DNA from: Acidobacteriota bacterium
GTDB lineage: Bacteria; Acidobacteriota; Vicinamibacteria; Vicinamibacterales; CAVVIG01
Direction of reading: 5' to 3'
NCBI GenBank assembly: GCA_023265105.1
Contig: JAHFUJ010000002.1
Location: 16,877-54,250 of the forward strand
DNA: 37,374 nt
Part shown: piece by piece, positions 24,264 through 32,377 of the stretch
Numbering within the stretch: position 1 is the first letter of the stretch
How the letters are laid out: every line of letters starts with the position of its first letter
Notes under the pieces: generated by a model
Told to the model about the DNA's origin: nothing
Databases searched by the model: none
Seen by the model: only the letters and a program-made list of their open reading frames with translations
Translations under genes and position numbers: made by a program

Positions 24264-24784
24264 CATCGAAACCTTCTCAACAGGACGGAATCCAAGTGGT
24301 GAGCGGTAGAACGCAGAAAAGATCGGAAACAACCGCAGTGATTTAGGAGGACAGAATGAGTGGTCGCACCATCCAGACAGTTCGTACGGGGCTCTTCAGC
24401 ATCGCGGCGCTCGCCATGACGGCGACATTCGCACTCGCACAGAGCCACACCAGCAAGCCGTTCTCCGGCGCGAAAGTGAACGCCGGCACGGTCACACACT
24501 CGACCAAAGACGGCAGGGACGTGCTCACGCTGTCGGACGACTTCAAGGTGCCCGACACACCCGATCCGCACTGGCAGGTTGTGGACTCAAAGGGCAGCAC
24601 GTACCTCTTGCAGCGTCTCGGCGCGAAGAACCTCGCTGGCCTCGCCAACGACCGGATCAACATGTCGATCACGCTGCCCGCGTACATCAGGGATGTCGCC
24701 AAAGTGCAGATCTACTGCGCGTGGGCGGAAGCGATCCTCGGCGAGGCGCCCTTCAGCGCCCCGTTGATGACGATGAACAAGTAA
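24264..24784 (+). repeat. Segmental duplication, copy 2 (DM13 gene plus leader)
   Basis: Homologous to 14615-15138, including the leader with GAGCGGTA and GGAAACAACCGCAGTGATT and the AGGAGGACAGAATG start region. Small gaps occur only in the leader; the coding parts have equal length. Confidence 0.85.
24356..24784 (+). CDS. DM13-domain exported protein, copy 2
   Basis: The 142-aa product starts at ATG 24356 after AGGAGG. It differs from the copy at 14710 at 21 residues by eye, mostly conservative (K/R, I/V, G/A). The signal peptide and the DM13 core (KPFSGAKVNAGTVTHSTKDG, LPAYIRDVAKVQIYCAWAEAILGEA) are intact. It is followed after 11 bases by a cupin gene, so the second copy has a new operon partner. 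Both copies look functional; reduced divergence suggests a fairly recent duplication or gene conversion. Confidence 0.85.
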   Translation: MSGRTIQTVRTGLFSIAALAMTATFALAQSHTSKPFSGAKVNAGTVTHSTKDGRDVLTLSDDFKVPDTPDPHWQVVDSKGSTYLLQRLGAKNLAGLANDRINMSITLPAYIRDVAKVQIYCAWAEAILGEAPFSAPLMTMNK

Positions 24785-24795
24785 CGGGGAACATC

Positions 24796-25233
24796 ATGCG
24801 TTCATTCATTGCCATCACGATCGCCGTCGTCGCAGCGTATGGTGTCGGGCTCGCGCTGCCGGACGCCAGCTCGAAGGTCACCTACATTCCGGCCGACCAG
24901 GTGAAGGCCGCCTTTGCCAAGGGCGCGGTTCTCATCAACAACGGCAGCTATCAGGTTCACGCAAGCCGCCGCGAAGAGCCCGGGCAGGTCGAAGTCCACG
25001 TGAAGGACACAGACGTCGTCTACATGCTCGAAGGCACCACCACGTTCGTCACCGGCGGCACGATGGTCGGAGGCAAAACGACGGCTCCTGACGAAATCCG
25101 AGGCTCGAACGTGCAAGGCGGCGAGACGCGCACGCTCACAAAGGGCGATGTCATCATCGTCCCCAAAGGCACACCGCACTGGTTCAAAGAGATCTCCGGG
25201 CCGGTCCTCTATTACGTGGTGAAGGTCCAGTAA
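24796..25233 (+). CDS. Cupin-domain exported protein
   Basis: The 145-aa product starts at ATG 24796 with GGGGA just upstream. A short hydrophobic N-terminus (RSFIAITIAVVAAYGVGLAL) suggests export or anchoring. The cupin barrel shows GQVEVHVKDTDVVYMLEGTTTFVTGG and a second strand set, LTKGDVIIVPKGTPHWFKEISG. Candidate metal ligands include H in EVHVKDTD and H in PKGTPHW. Function is unknown; small cupins act as dioxygenases, isomerases or sensors. It follows DM13 copy 2 by 11 bases and is ended by a hairpin at 25274. Confidence 0.85.
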   Translation: MRSFIAITIAVVAAYGVGLALPDASSKVTYIPADQVKAAFAKGAVLINNGSYQVHASRREEPGQVEVHVKDTDVVYMLEGTTTFVTGGTMVGGKTTAPDEIRGSNVQGGETRTLTKGDVIIVPKGTPHWFKEISGPVLYYVVKVQ

Positions 25234-25273
25234 GCGTCCTCAGCAGTCCCCGGCGCCCTCCTGCCAGAACGAG

Positions 25274-25301
25274 AACGGCGCGACAAAAACGTCGCGCCGT
25301 T
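25274..25301 (+). terminator. Intrinsic-like terminator after the cupin gene
   Basis: AACGGCGCGAC (25274-25284), loop AAAAAC, and GTCGCGCCGTT (25291-25301) form a perfect 11-bp stem followed by TGTCC. It lies about 40 bases after the cupin stop and ends the DM13-cupin unit. Confidence 0.7.
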
Positions 25302-25342
25302 TGTCCCCGGCCCTCTTCACAAAGTCTTGACCTCAATCCCGC

Positions 25343-25426
25343 TGCTCCGGAAGTAGTACACACCGCCGGGCGTAACCTCGTAACCCGGCGCGACATCCAA
25401 CCGGCAACACCACATGCCGGGCGATC
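25343..25426. repeat. 84-bp dispersed repeat, copy B
   Basis: This copy aligns to 18648-18731 (73/84 identical by my count). It covers the region just upstream of the acyltransferase gene and provides its ATG and first codons (MPGDP). It may thus have created the current start of that gene. Confidence 0.88.
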
Positions 25427-27192
25427 CATTTCTGATCGACAGCCTGCCAACCACACCCCTCCGTCGCGCGGCGATTGCCGCCGCGCGGCCCCTCCTTTCG
25501 TGGTTGCTGCGGTTGCGCACCTATCGCGCGCTCTACGAGCAAACGCGGGCTGCTCCCGACGAACCGTTTGAGCGTCGCGCGCTCGAAGCACTCGACATAC
25601 GCCCGAGGCTTTTGCCTGGCGACGCAGGTGTGGTTCCGAAGCACGGTCCGCTGGTGATCGCGGCAAATCACCCCCATGGCGCGCTCGACGGGCTTCTGGT
25701 GGCCTCCATTGTCCGACGCACCAGATCGGACGTTCGAATTCTGGCGAATCACCTGCTCTCACGCATTCCCGAGCTGGCAGATTTGTGTTTCTTTGTGGAT
25801 CCCTTCGGAGGCCCAACCGCCGCCGCCCGTAGCGGGGCCGGGCTTCGCGCCGCGCATTTGTGGTTGAGAAACGGTGGAGCGCTTGTCGTGTTCCCCGCAG
25901 GTGAGGTCGCGCACGAGCCACGACCTGATGGATCGTACGCGGACTCGCCCTGGCGACCGACCATCGGTCGCCTGGTGCTCGCGACGGGCGCTCAGGTCGT
26001 CCCTGCGTTCATCGCCGGCACCAACACGAAGGTGTTCTACGCGGCCGGACGGGTACACTCCGCGCTGCGCACAGCGCTCCTCGCGCGCGAGTTGCTGAAC
26101 AAGCGCGGTCAAGCGGTCACGATGCGGCTCGGCCAGCCATTGGCGGCGCGAGATTTTGCCAATGCGGCTGGGGACGCCGCGGCGGCGACGCAAGTCATCC
26201 GCCGAGCCGTCGAGCAGCTGGGAACGGTCCGGCTGAAGCCGGACGCCACGCCTGGCCCGTACGTGGCGTCCGGCTTGAGCCGGACCAACTCGATCGCACC
26301 AGAAATCGCGCACCTGCCAAGGGAATCCTGTCTCGTCGAGAGCGGCGCGTTCCAGGTCTTCTGCGCGGAAGCATTTCAGATACCCTCCGCGCTCCGAGAG
26401 ATCGGTCGCCTGCGTGAGGTCACGTTCCGGGCCGTCGGCGAAGGCACCGGCCGCAGCCTGGATCTGGACGCCTTCGATGACCGCTATCTCCACCTCTTCG
26501 CCTGGGACGGCGAGCGGCAGCAGATTGTCGGCGCGTATCGCATCGGGCAGACCGATCGGATCATGGCGACCGAGGGCGTTGAGGGTCTCTACACGCGGAC
26601 GTTGTTCCGATACGACGAGCGCTTGATGACGCGCCTCTCACCCGCCTTGGAGCTGGGACGTTCCTTTGTCCGGGCCGAATACCAGAAGAACTACAACGCG
26701 CTGCTGCTCCTGTGGAAAGGCATCGGCCAGTTCGTCGTCCGTCACCCGGAATACCGCGTGCTCTTTGGTCCGGTCAGCATCAGCACCAGGTACTCGGACA
26801 GCTCACACCGGCTGCTGATGGCATTTCTCCAGCAGAATCACCTCGACCGTGCGCTCGCCGAGCTCGTGGAAGCGATCAATCCAAGCGCGATGGATCCGGC
26901 GCCGCCAGTCTTGACGGCGATCCCTCAGTCGATTGACGAGGCGAACCGGCTCGTGTCGAAAATGGAAGCCGACGGAAAAGGCGTACCGGTTCTGCTGCGC
27001 CAGTATCTGAAGCTGAACGCGCGCCTGCTTGGCTTCAACCTCGACCCGGATTTCGGCGATGCGCTGGACGCATTGATGATGGTCGACCTCGCAGCCGTCG
27101 ATGCGCCGATCCTGAATCGGTACTTCGGACGGCAAGAGGCCGCCAACTTCCTCGCGAGGCATCGTGGCAGGCAATCGGCACACGCCGCCTGA
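25414..27192 (+). CDS. Bifunctional acyltransferase: PlsC-like plus GNAT/OlsB-like (OlsF-type candidate)
   Basis: The 592-aa product is taken from ATG 25414. The N-terminal half (about 70-265) is a lysophospholipid acyltransferase with ANHPHGALDG (H86, D92) and VVFPAGEVAHEP (160-171). The C-terminal half (about 300-590) resembles hemolysin/OlsB-type N-acyltransferases: FCAEAFQIPSALREIGRLREVTFRAVGEGTG, YRIGQTD, ELGRSFVRAEYQKN and GPVSISTRYSD. This order matches OlsF, which makes ornithine lipids by N- then O-acylation; function here is by family. The linker (residues 272-291) is coded by a REPIN-like palindrome, and the first codons lie in a dispersed repeat. No Shine-Dalgarno is seen. Confidence 0.82.
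   Translation: MPGDPFLIDSLPTTPLRRAAIAAARPLLSWLLRLRTYRALYEQTRAAPDEPFERRALEALDIRPRLLPGDAGVVPKHGPLVIAANHPHGALDGLLVASIVRRTRSDVRILANHLLSRIPELADLCFFVDPFGGPTAAARSGAGLRAAHLWLRNGGALVVFPAGEVAHEPRPDGSYADSPWRPTIGRLVLATGAQVVPAFIAGTNTKVFYAAGRVHSALRTALLARELLNKRGQAVTMRLGQPLAARDFANAAGDAAAATQVIRRAVEQLGTVRLKPDATPGPYVASGLSRTNSIAPEIAHLPRESCLVESGAFQVFCAEAFQIPSALREIGRLREVTFRAVGEGTGRSLDLDAFDDRYLHLFAWDGERQQIVGAYRIGQTDRIMATEGVEGLYTRTLFRYDERLMTRLSPALELGRSFVRAEYQKNYNALLLLWKGIGQFVVRHPEYRVLFGPVSISTRYSDSSHRLLMAFLQQNHLDRALAELVEAINPSAMDPAPPVLTAIPQSIDEANRLVSKMEADGKGVPVLLRQYLKLNARLLGFNLDPDFGDALDALMMVDLAAVDAPILNRYFGRQEAANFLARHRGRQSAHAA
26226..26286 (+). repeat. REPIN-like inverted repeat inside the acyltransferase gene
   Basis: GGTCCGGCTGAAGCCGGACGCCAC-type arm (26226-26249) pairs with the reverse complement at 26263-26286 at 23 of 24 positions; each arm contains the same GTCCGGCTnnAGCCGGAC palindrome as at 9491-9598. 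The frame stays open and codes TVRLKPDATPGPYVASGLSR. Confidence 0.88.
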
Positions 27193-27197
27193 GCCAG

Positions 27198-27782
27198 TCA
27201 GTCACAGACAACGCTCATCGTCGAAAGACCGCGGGGTCGCATCGCAAGATCGCGCGCGAGCCGCAAGAGCATCAAGATGCCACCAGCAACCAGTAAGCGT
27301 GGTATCCACCCGAGCCCGACGATGGGCGCAAGGCGTGAGATGAACGCGTCGCCGAGGCTGACCGTCAGGAGGATGATCGTCGGCGTCCAGAGTGTCGCCC
27401 CGAGCAGAGCCCAAAGAGCGAAGACCCTACCCGGCAGCTTCAGGAGCCCGGCAATGACGTAGAGCGGGAGCCGCGTGCCGGGGAGAAACCGGCTGCCGAC
27501 AATCGCACCCGCGGCGTGTTGTTTGAGCCAGAGCTGCATCTCTTCAAATCGTCCTCGCTGGAGCTGACGGGCGACCCAGGGCCATGCCAGAGCCGCACCT
27601 CCAAACACGCGGCCTACTCCCCACAGCCCGAAATCACCAACGAAGATGCCGACGATGCACGCGAGTATGCCCGAGGCGACGCCGAGCTGACCGCGCTGAA
27701 TCAGCAGGCCTGCGGCGATGCAGGTGAGGTCTTCGGAGAGGAGTGTGCCAAACGCAAGTGAAATGAAAATGAGCACGATCAC
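27198..27782 (-). CDS. DedA-family membrane protein
   Basis: The 194-aa product starts at GTG 27782 within the NRDE stop (4-base overlap). About five membrane helices carry the family motifs SEDLTCIAAGLL near residue 16 and GSRFLPGTRLPLYVIAGLL (the FxRxxPGxR-type motif) in the middle. DedA proteins act as lipid flippases or proton-driven transporters in membrane homeostasis. It is the last gene of a DoxX-DinB-NRDE-DedA operon. The middle part of the fusion at 11902-14562 contains a related membrane block. Confidence 0.88.
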   Translation of the reverse strand: MIVLIFISLAFGTLLSEDLTCIAAGLLIQRGQLGVASGILACIVGIFVGDFGLWGVGRVFGGAALAWPWVARQLQRGRFEEMQLWLKQHAAGAIVGSRFLPGTRLPLYVIAGLLKLPGRVFALWALLGATLWTPTIILLTVSLGDAFISRLAPIVGLGWIPRLLVAGGILMLLRLARDLAMRPRGLSTMSVVCD

Positions 27783-28579
27783 GCCGCCTCGACCACGACC
27801 GGCCGGCTGCGCGCGCGGTCATATTTCGAATGATGAGCGTTTTTTGCCGGCGAAGCCGGCCTACTAGGAGCGTGTTCCCATTTCTCGGACACGCTCCCAG
27901 AACCGAGTGGTTCGTAGCAAAGTTGGATGGCGCGCGAGCTGACATCGATGACAGTTCGGCTGACAGTGAGCGCATCCGATCGTTCCATGCAGACGCTGAT
28001 TTCCGGCCTTTCCATCCATTGATGACGGTGGAAGCGGAATTGCCCGCATAGCCACCCGCTCTGGTCTGCTACCACCTGCCGCTCGAACAATCTGCGCCTG
28101 GGTTCCTCAACGAGCGCGTCACCAAGCGAGGAGGATGTAAACAACAGTGGAGCGGACATCCTCGAGATTTTGCGCGACAGCCCGTATCCGTCGCTGTTCA
28201 CCACGCCAACGGTGAAGCCGTGAACCAAGACGAGGCGGAACGGCTCGAAGGAGGTCGGATCGAGCCGCTCGGCGGCGGCGATCGCGCGGCGCAGCGATCC
28301 GTGCGCCAACACTGAGGGCACGATGCTTCCGCGGCTGCAGGCGGCTCGCTGGCGCCGCACAGCCCCGTCCATGGTTCGATTGAGGAGCGTAGCCGCGAGA
28401 CCTGCTTCGTTGACGCCAACCCACGTGCCCGCGCCAACGGGATCTACCGGAAAGATCGCCGTTCTGTCCTGCTGGCAGCGGAGCTGCGGCGGCGTTGCCG
28501 CCGGGCGGTCGCGCCGTTCGTCGCGGTTGCAGACCATCCGGAACCCCTCGTCGTGCGGAACGATGGTGACCGTGCACAT
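27779..28579 (-). CDS. NRDE/TANGO2-family protein
   Basis: The 266-aa product starts at ATG 28579. MCTVTIVP with CNRDERRDRP is the NRDE signature; the N-terminal Cys2 fits an Ntn-hydrolase-like fold. GAGTWVGVNEAGLAATLLNR and LLFTSSSL follow. The human relative TANGO2 is linked to heme and lipid metabolism; the bacterial function is open. The last about 35 residues (SVSEKWEHAPSRPASPAKNAHH onward) are coded by two palindromes (27846-27860, 27867-27897) and look like an added tail. It lies 12 bases after the DinB gene and overlaps DedA. Confidence 0.85.
   Translation of the reverse strand: MCTVTIVPHDEGFRMVCNRDERRDRPAATPPQLRCQQDRTAIFPVDPVGAGTWVGVNEAGLAATLLNRTMDGAVRRQRAACSRGSIVPSVLAHGSLRRAIAAAERLDPTSFEPFRLVLVHGFTVGVVNSDGYGLSRKISRMSAPLLFTSSSLGDALVEEPRRRLFERQVVADQSGWLCGQFRFHRHQWMERPEISVCMERSDALTVSRTVIDVSSRAIQLCYEPLGSGSVSEKWEHAPSRPASPAKNAHHSKYDRARSRPVVVEAA
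27846..27897. repeat. Two adjacent palindromes in the 3' end of the NRDE gene
   Basis: GCCGGCGAAGCCGGC (27846-27860) is a 6-bp stem with a GAA loop. GGAGCGTGT (27867-27875) pairs with ACACGCTCC (27889-27897), with CC/GG inside. They look like a dispersed intergenic element that has become part of the coding sequence. Confidence 0.7.
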
Positions 28580-28591
28580 GGGTACACGCGA

Positions 28592-29122
28592 TCAGTGTCT
28601 TAGCGGGGTGGACGGGGAGTGGCCGAATCGCTCCGGCACCGAATGGCCGTGGATCTCGAGGAGAACCGCAATCATCGCCTGGTGATGAATCGTGTGGCTC
28701 ACGACGAACGCCAACTCGCGAGCCAGCGTGGACCAGCCGGTCACTGCATCACCCGACCGAGAAATCATCGACGTCACACGAATCGGTTCGTCGAGCGATC
28801 GCCTCGACCAGGCGCTGAGTGCGCCTTTCAATTGCAGAATGTGACGGATCGCCTCGGCGGGATCGCTTTCCACGGCCGTTCCTCGGTGGCGGCGATCGTA
28901 GGACAGCGCCGTGGACGAATCAGCGGCCAGCAGCGCCGAGACGTGATCGAGACAATGCCTGACGTGTTCCCCGATTGTGCCCGAGACGTTCGTCGCGAGC
29001 CCGGCACAGTACACCTCTGGCGCCACTTCCATCAACAGTGAAGCAAGTTCGTCCAAGAGGCGCCACAGTGCCCAGGATGGCGACTCGGTCACGCGCGGGC
29101 GTTCTTCGATGGCTGCGATCAC
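28592..29122 (-). CDS. DinB-family protein
   Basis: The 176-aa four-helix protein starts at ATG 29122. Metal-ligand histidines characteristic of DinB/YfiT folds are in SGTIGEHVRHCLDHVSALL and in VVSHTIHHQAMIAVLLEIHG. Such proteins include thiol transferases and mycothiol- or bacillithiol-dependent enzymes; the substrate is not predictable. Gaps to its operon neighbours are 12 bases on each side (DoxX at 29135, NRDE at 28579). Confidence 0.82.
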   Translation of the reverse strand: MIAAIEERPRVTESPSWALWRLLDELASLLMEVAPEVYCAGLATNVSGTIGEHVRHCLDHVSALLAADSSTALSYDRRHRGTAVESDPAEAIRHILQLKGALSAWSRRSLDEPIRVTSMISRSGDAVTGWSTLARELAFVVSHTIHHQAMIAVLLEIHGHSVPERFGHSPSTPLRH

Positions 29123-29134
29123 GAAACCTCCGCC

Positions 29135-29545
29135 TCAGGCGAGTTGGAAAAATCGCCCGACAATTGGAATCTGCGACCGCCGAATGACCAGCACGATCGC
29201 ACTGCCGAGGAAGGCCGTCAGCGCGAGTCCGAACAGCAGGCCACCGTCCCCCTTCACTTCAATGCCAAGGATGGTGAGGTGGCTGACAATGGCTCCGCTC
29301 ATGACGCCCATGGTGACGATGGCCCCGAGCGGCGCGGTGGCCGGCGCCAGGAGCAGGAGCGACGCAATCAGCTCGACTACCCCAGAGCCGATGCGCCCCC
29401 AGGGCTCTGCTCCCAGCTTGCTGAAGATGTAGACCGATTCCTCGGCACCCGTGAACTTGAAAAACAGCGTTTGCAAGAGGATGCCGGCGACTGCGAGCTG
29501 CAGGATCCAGCTGACGACGGTTTGAGCTTTTGATAAGTGATTCAT
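29135..29545 (-). CDS. DoxX-like membrane protein
   Basis: The 136-aa product starts at ATG 29545. Four hydrophobic helices are visible: VVSWILQLAVAGILLQTLFFKFTG, RIGSGVVELIASLLLLAPA, PLGAIVTMGVMSGAIVSHL and GLLFGLALTAFLGSAIVLVI. The FKFTGAEESVYIFSKLG segment after helix 1 fits the DoxX family. DoxX-type proteins are linked to thiosulfate or oxidative stress metabolism in some bacteria. It leads the operon 29545-27198 and is divergent from the glucosidase gene. Confidence 0.8.
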   Translation of the reverse strand: MNHLSKAQTVVSWILQLAVAGILLQTLFFKFTGAEESVYIFSKLGAEPWGRIGSGVVELIASLLLLAPATAPLGAIVTMGVMSGAIVSHLTILGIEVKGDGGLLFGLALTAFLGSAIVLVIRRSQIPIVGRFFQLA

Positions 29546-29657
29546 GTCCCCTTAGATGACCCGGACCTCGAGCGGTTACGGGGTGACGGCCGTGAAACGT
29601 CGCCCCGTTTCAGGCATCCAAGTCATGTCGGCCAAAGCTGCCCGACCCGAGGACTTC

Positions 29658-32366
29658 ATGAATTCGACCGTTCAAGAGAAGGAAGCCGCCCCGCCAACCG
29701 CGCGGAGGGCGCCGAAAGAGACCGCAGAAGCCGGCCGTCTCGAGGAGGCCCGGAATCGGACCAAGCACTGGAAGCGGTGGGGGCCGTATGTCAGCGAACG
29801 GGCCTGGGGCAGCGTGCGCGAGGACTACAGCCCGGGCGGCACCGCCTGGGACTACTTCCCCCACGACCACGCCCGCTCACGCGCGTACCGGTGGAACGAA
29901 GACGGCCTGGCGGGCATCTGCGACCGGCACCAGCGGATCTGTTTCGCGATCGCGCTGTGGAATCACCGCGACCCGATCTTGAAGGAGCGGCTCTTCGGCC
30001 TGACCGGCGGCGAAGGGAACCACGGCGAGGACGTCAAAGAGTACTACTTCTATCTCGACAGCACGCCGACGCACTCGTACATGAAGTTCCTGTACAAGTA
30101 TCCGCACGCGCCGTTTCCGTATGCCGATCTGGTCGACGAGAATCGCCGGCGCGACAAGCACGCCCGGGAGTACGAGCTCGTCGACACGGGCGTGTTCAAC
30201 GAGGATCGATACTTCGATGTCGAAGTGGAGTACGCGAAGGCCGATCCCGAAGACATCCTGATTCAAATCCGGGCGACGAATCGCGGACCCGAGGCGGCGC
30301 TTCTGGATATTTTGCCGACCGTGTGGTTCCGAAACACCTGGTCGTGGTTTCCAGACGCGACGCGGCCGTCGTTGGCGCGCGTGCCTGGTCAGAAGAACGC
30401 GGTCGTTCTTGACGAACCGCAACACGGAAAGCGATGGCTCCATTGCGACGGCGATCCCGAGCTGCTTTTCACCGAAAACGACACGAATCTTGAGCGCCTC
30501 TACGGCTACGGCAACGGCGCGAAGTACGCAAAGGACGCCTTCCATCGGTTCGTCGTCAACGGCGAACGCGATGTCGTCAACCCCGAAGAACGCGGCACGA
30601 AGGCTGCGGCGCGTTACACGCTCGTGGTCCCCCCCGGCGAAAGCGTGACGTTGCGCCTTCGGCTGAACGACCGGCAACCGGACTCTCCTTCCGCATTCGG
30701 CAAGGCGTTCGACGATGTGTTCGAGACGCGGATGCGCGAAGCCGACGAGTTCTACGAGACGGTGATTCCGGCCACTCTCTCCACCGATGCGAAGAACGTC
30801 GCGCGCCAGGCGCTCGCGGGCCTGCTCTGGTCCAAGCAGTATTACCACTACGTCGTGAAGAACTGGCTCGAAGGCGATGCGACGCAGCCCGCGCCGCCGA
30901 GCGATCGGCAGCGAGGCCGCAATCACGAATGGACGCATCTTTACAACGCCGACGTCATCTCGATGCCAGACAAATGGGAGTACCCGTGGTACGCGGCGTG
31001 GGACCTGGCGTTTCACTGCGTGCCGCTGGCGCTCGTCGACTCAGACTTTGCCAAGGAGCAGCTCACGCTGCTGCTGCGCGAGTGGTACATGCACCCGAAC
31101 GGCCAGCTGCCGGCGTACGAGTGGGCCTTCGGCGACGTCAATCCGCCGGTTCACGCATGGTCGGCGTGGCGCGTCTACAAGATCGAACAGAAGCGGCGCG
31201 GCAAAGGCGATCTGAAGTTCCTCGAACGCGTGTTCCACAAGCTCCTTCTGAACTTCACCTGGTGGGTCAATCGCAAGGACGCCGAAGGGATGAACGTGTT
31301 CCAAGGAGGATTTCTCGGGCTCGACAACATCGGCGTGTTCGACCGGAGCGCGCCGCTGCCGACGGGCGGCCATCTCGAGCAGTCGGACGGTACGAGCTGG
31401 ATGGCGATGTACTCGCTGAACATGCTCGCGATTGCGATGGAGCTCGCCAAGCACAATCCAGCGTACGAGGACGTGGCGAGCAAGTTCTGGGAACACTTCC
31501 TCAACATCGCGCACGCGATGAGCGGCGGCCGGCTCCACGGCGGCGAGGGACACGATCTTTGGGACGACGAGGACGGCTTTTTCTACGACGTGCTCCACTT
31601 GCCGAACGACTCGCGCAAGCCGTTGAAGATTCGGTCGCTCGTCGGGTTGATCCCGCTGCTCGCGGTCCAGACGCTCGAGCCCGATGTGCTCGAGCGCCAC
31701 GAAGGATTCCGTCGCCGTCTCGACTGGTTCATCGCACACCGCCCGGACCTGACGGACGACGTGGCGTGCATGCGCACACCCGGCCATCGCGAGCGGCGTC
31801 TCCTCGCGGTCGTCGATGGCGATCGCCTCCGTCGCATCCTCAAGGTCATGCTCGATGAACGGGAGTTCCTGTCACCGTACGGGATCCGGGCAATTTCGCA
31901 GAGGCATCGCGATCAGCCGTATGTGCTGCGCGTGAACGGCACCGAGTATCGCGTCGACTACGAACCCGCCGAATCGACGAGTGGTCTGTTCGGCGGCAAC
32001 TCGAACTGGCGCGGACCGATCTGGTTCCCGATCAACTTCCTGCTCGTCGAAGCGCTGCAGAAGTTCCATCATTACTTTGGCGACGACTACAAGGTGGAGT
32101 GCCCGACCGGCTCGGGCCAGATGATGACCCTGTGGGACGTGGCGGCCGAGATCTCGCGCCGGCTCACCCGGATTTTCCTCGACGACGACGGCGGGAGACG
32201 GCCGGTCTTCGGTGGCATCCAACAGTTCGAGAACGACCCGAACTGGCACGACCTGATTCCGTTCCACGAGTATTTTCACGGCGATAGCGGCGCCGGCGTC
32301 GGCGCCAGCCACCAGACAGGCTGGACGGCGCTGGTTGCGAAGCTGCTTCAACAATCAGGGGTGTAA
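29658..32366 (+). CDS. GH63-type glucosidase (MGH1-like)
   Basis: The product has 902 aa from ATG 29658 (CGAGGA at 29648-29653); ATG 29625 and 29556 are alternatives. After a charged N-terminus, [44 protein letters not shown] begins the family-conserved N-terminal domain. The (alpha/alpha)6 domain contains [46 protein letters not shown] and [21 protein letters not shown]. It is an exo-acting alpha-glucosidase or related hydrolase by family; substrate specificity is not certain. It lacks a signal peptide. The glucose dehydrogenase follows 11 bases later and is probably co-transcribed, so released glucose could be oxidised directly. Confidence 0.9.
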   Translation: MNSTVQEKEAAPPTARRAPKETAEAGRLEEARNRTKHWKRWGPYVSERAWGSVREDYSPGGTAWDYFPHDHARSRAYRWNEDGLAGICDRHQRICFAIALWNHRDPILKERLFGLTGGEGNHGEDVKEYYFYLDSTPTHSYMKFLYKYPHAPFPYADLVDENRRRDKHAREYELVDTGVFNEDRYFDVEVEYAKADPEDILIQIRATNRGPEAALLDILPTVWFRNTWSWFPDATRPSLARVPGQKNAVVLDEPQHGKRWLHCDGDPELLFTENDTNLERLYGYGNGAKYAKDAFHRFVVNGERDVVNPEERGTKAAARYTLVVPPGESVTLRLRLNDRQPDSPSAFGKAFDDVFETRMREADEFYETVIPATLSTDAKNVARQALAGLLWSKQYYHYVVKNWLEGDATQPAPPSDRQRGRNHEWTHLYNADVISMPDKWEYPWYAAWDLAFHCVPLALVDSDFAKEQLTLLLREWYMHPNGQLPAYEWAFGDVNPPVHAWSAWRVYKIEQKRRGKGDLKFLERVFHKLLLNFTWWVNRKDAEGMNVFQGGFLGLDNIGVFDRSAPLPTGGHLEQSDGTSWMAMYSLNMLAIAMELAKHNPAYEDVASKFWEHFLNIAHAMSGGRLHGGEGHDLWDDEDGFFYDVLHLPNDSRKPLKIRSLVGLIPLLAVQTLEPDVLERHEGFRRRLDWFIAHRPDLTDDVACMRTPGHRERRLLAVVDGDRLRRILKVMLDEREFLSPYGIRAISQRHRDQPYVLRVNGTEYRVDYEPAESTSGLFGGNSNWRGPIWFPINFLLVEALQKFHHYFGDDYKVECPTGSGQMMTLWDVAAEISRRLTRIFLDDDGGRRPVFGGIQQFENDPNWHDLIPFHEYFHGDSGAGVGASHQTGWTALVAKLLQQSGV

Positions 32367-32377
32367 GGAGGCAAGCG

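Noticed and set aside
26226-26286. Rho-independent terminator
   Set aside because: The hairpin lies in the middle of a long intact coding frame and has no T-run.
30929-31858. Second frame inside the glucosidase gene
   Set aside because: Arg/Ala-rich with no motifs; the true frame shows continuous GH63 motifs.
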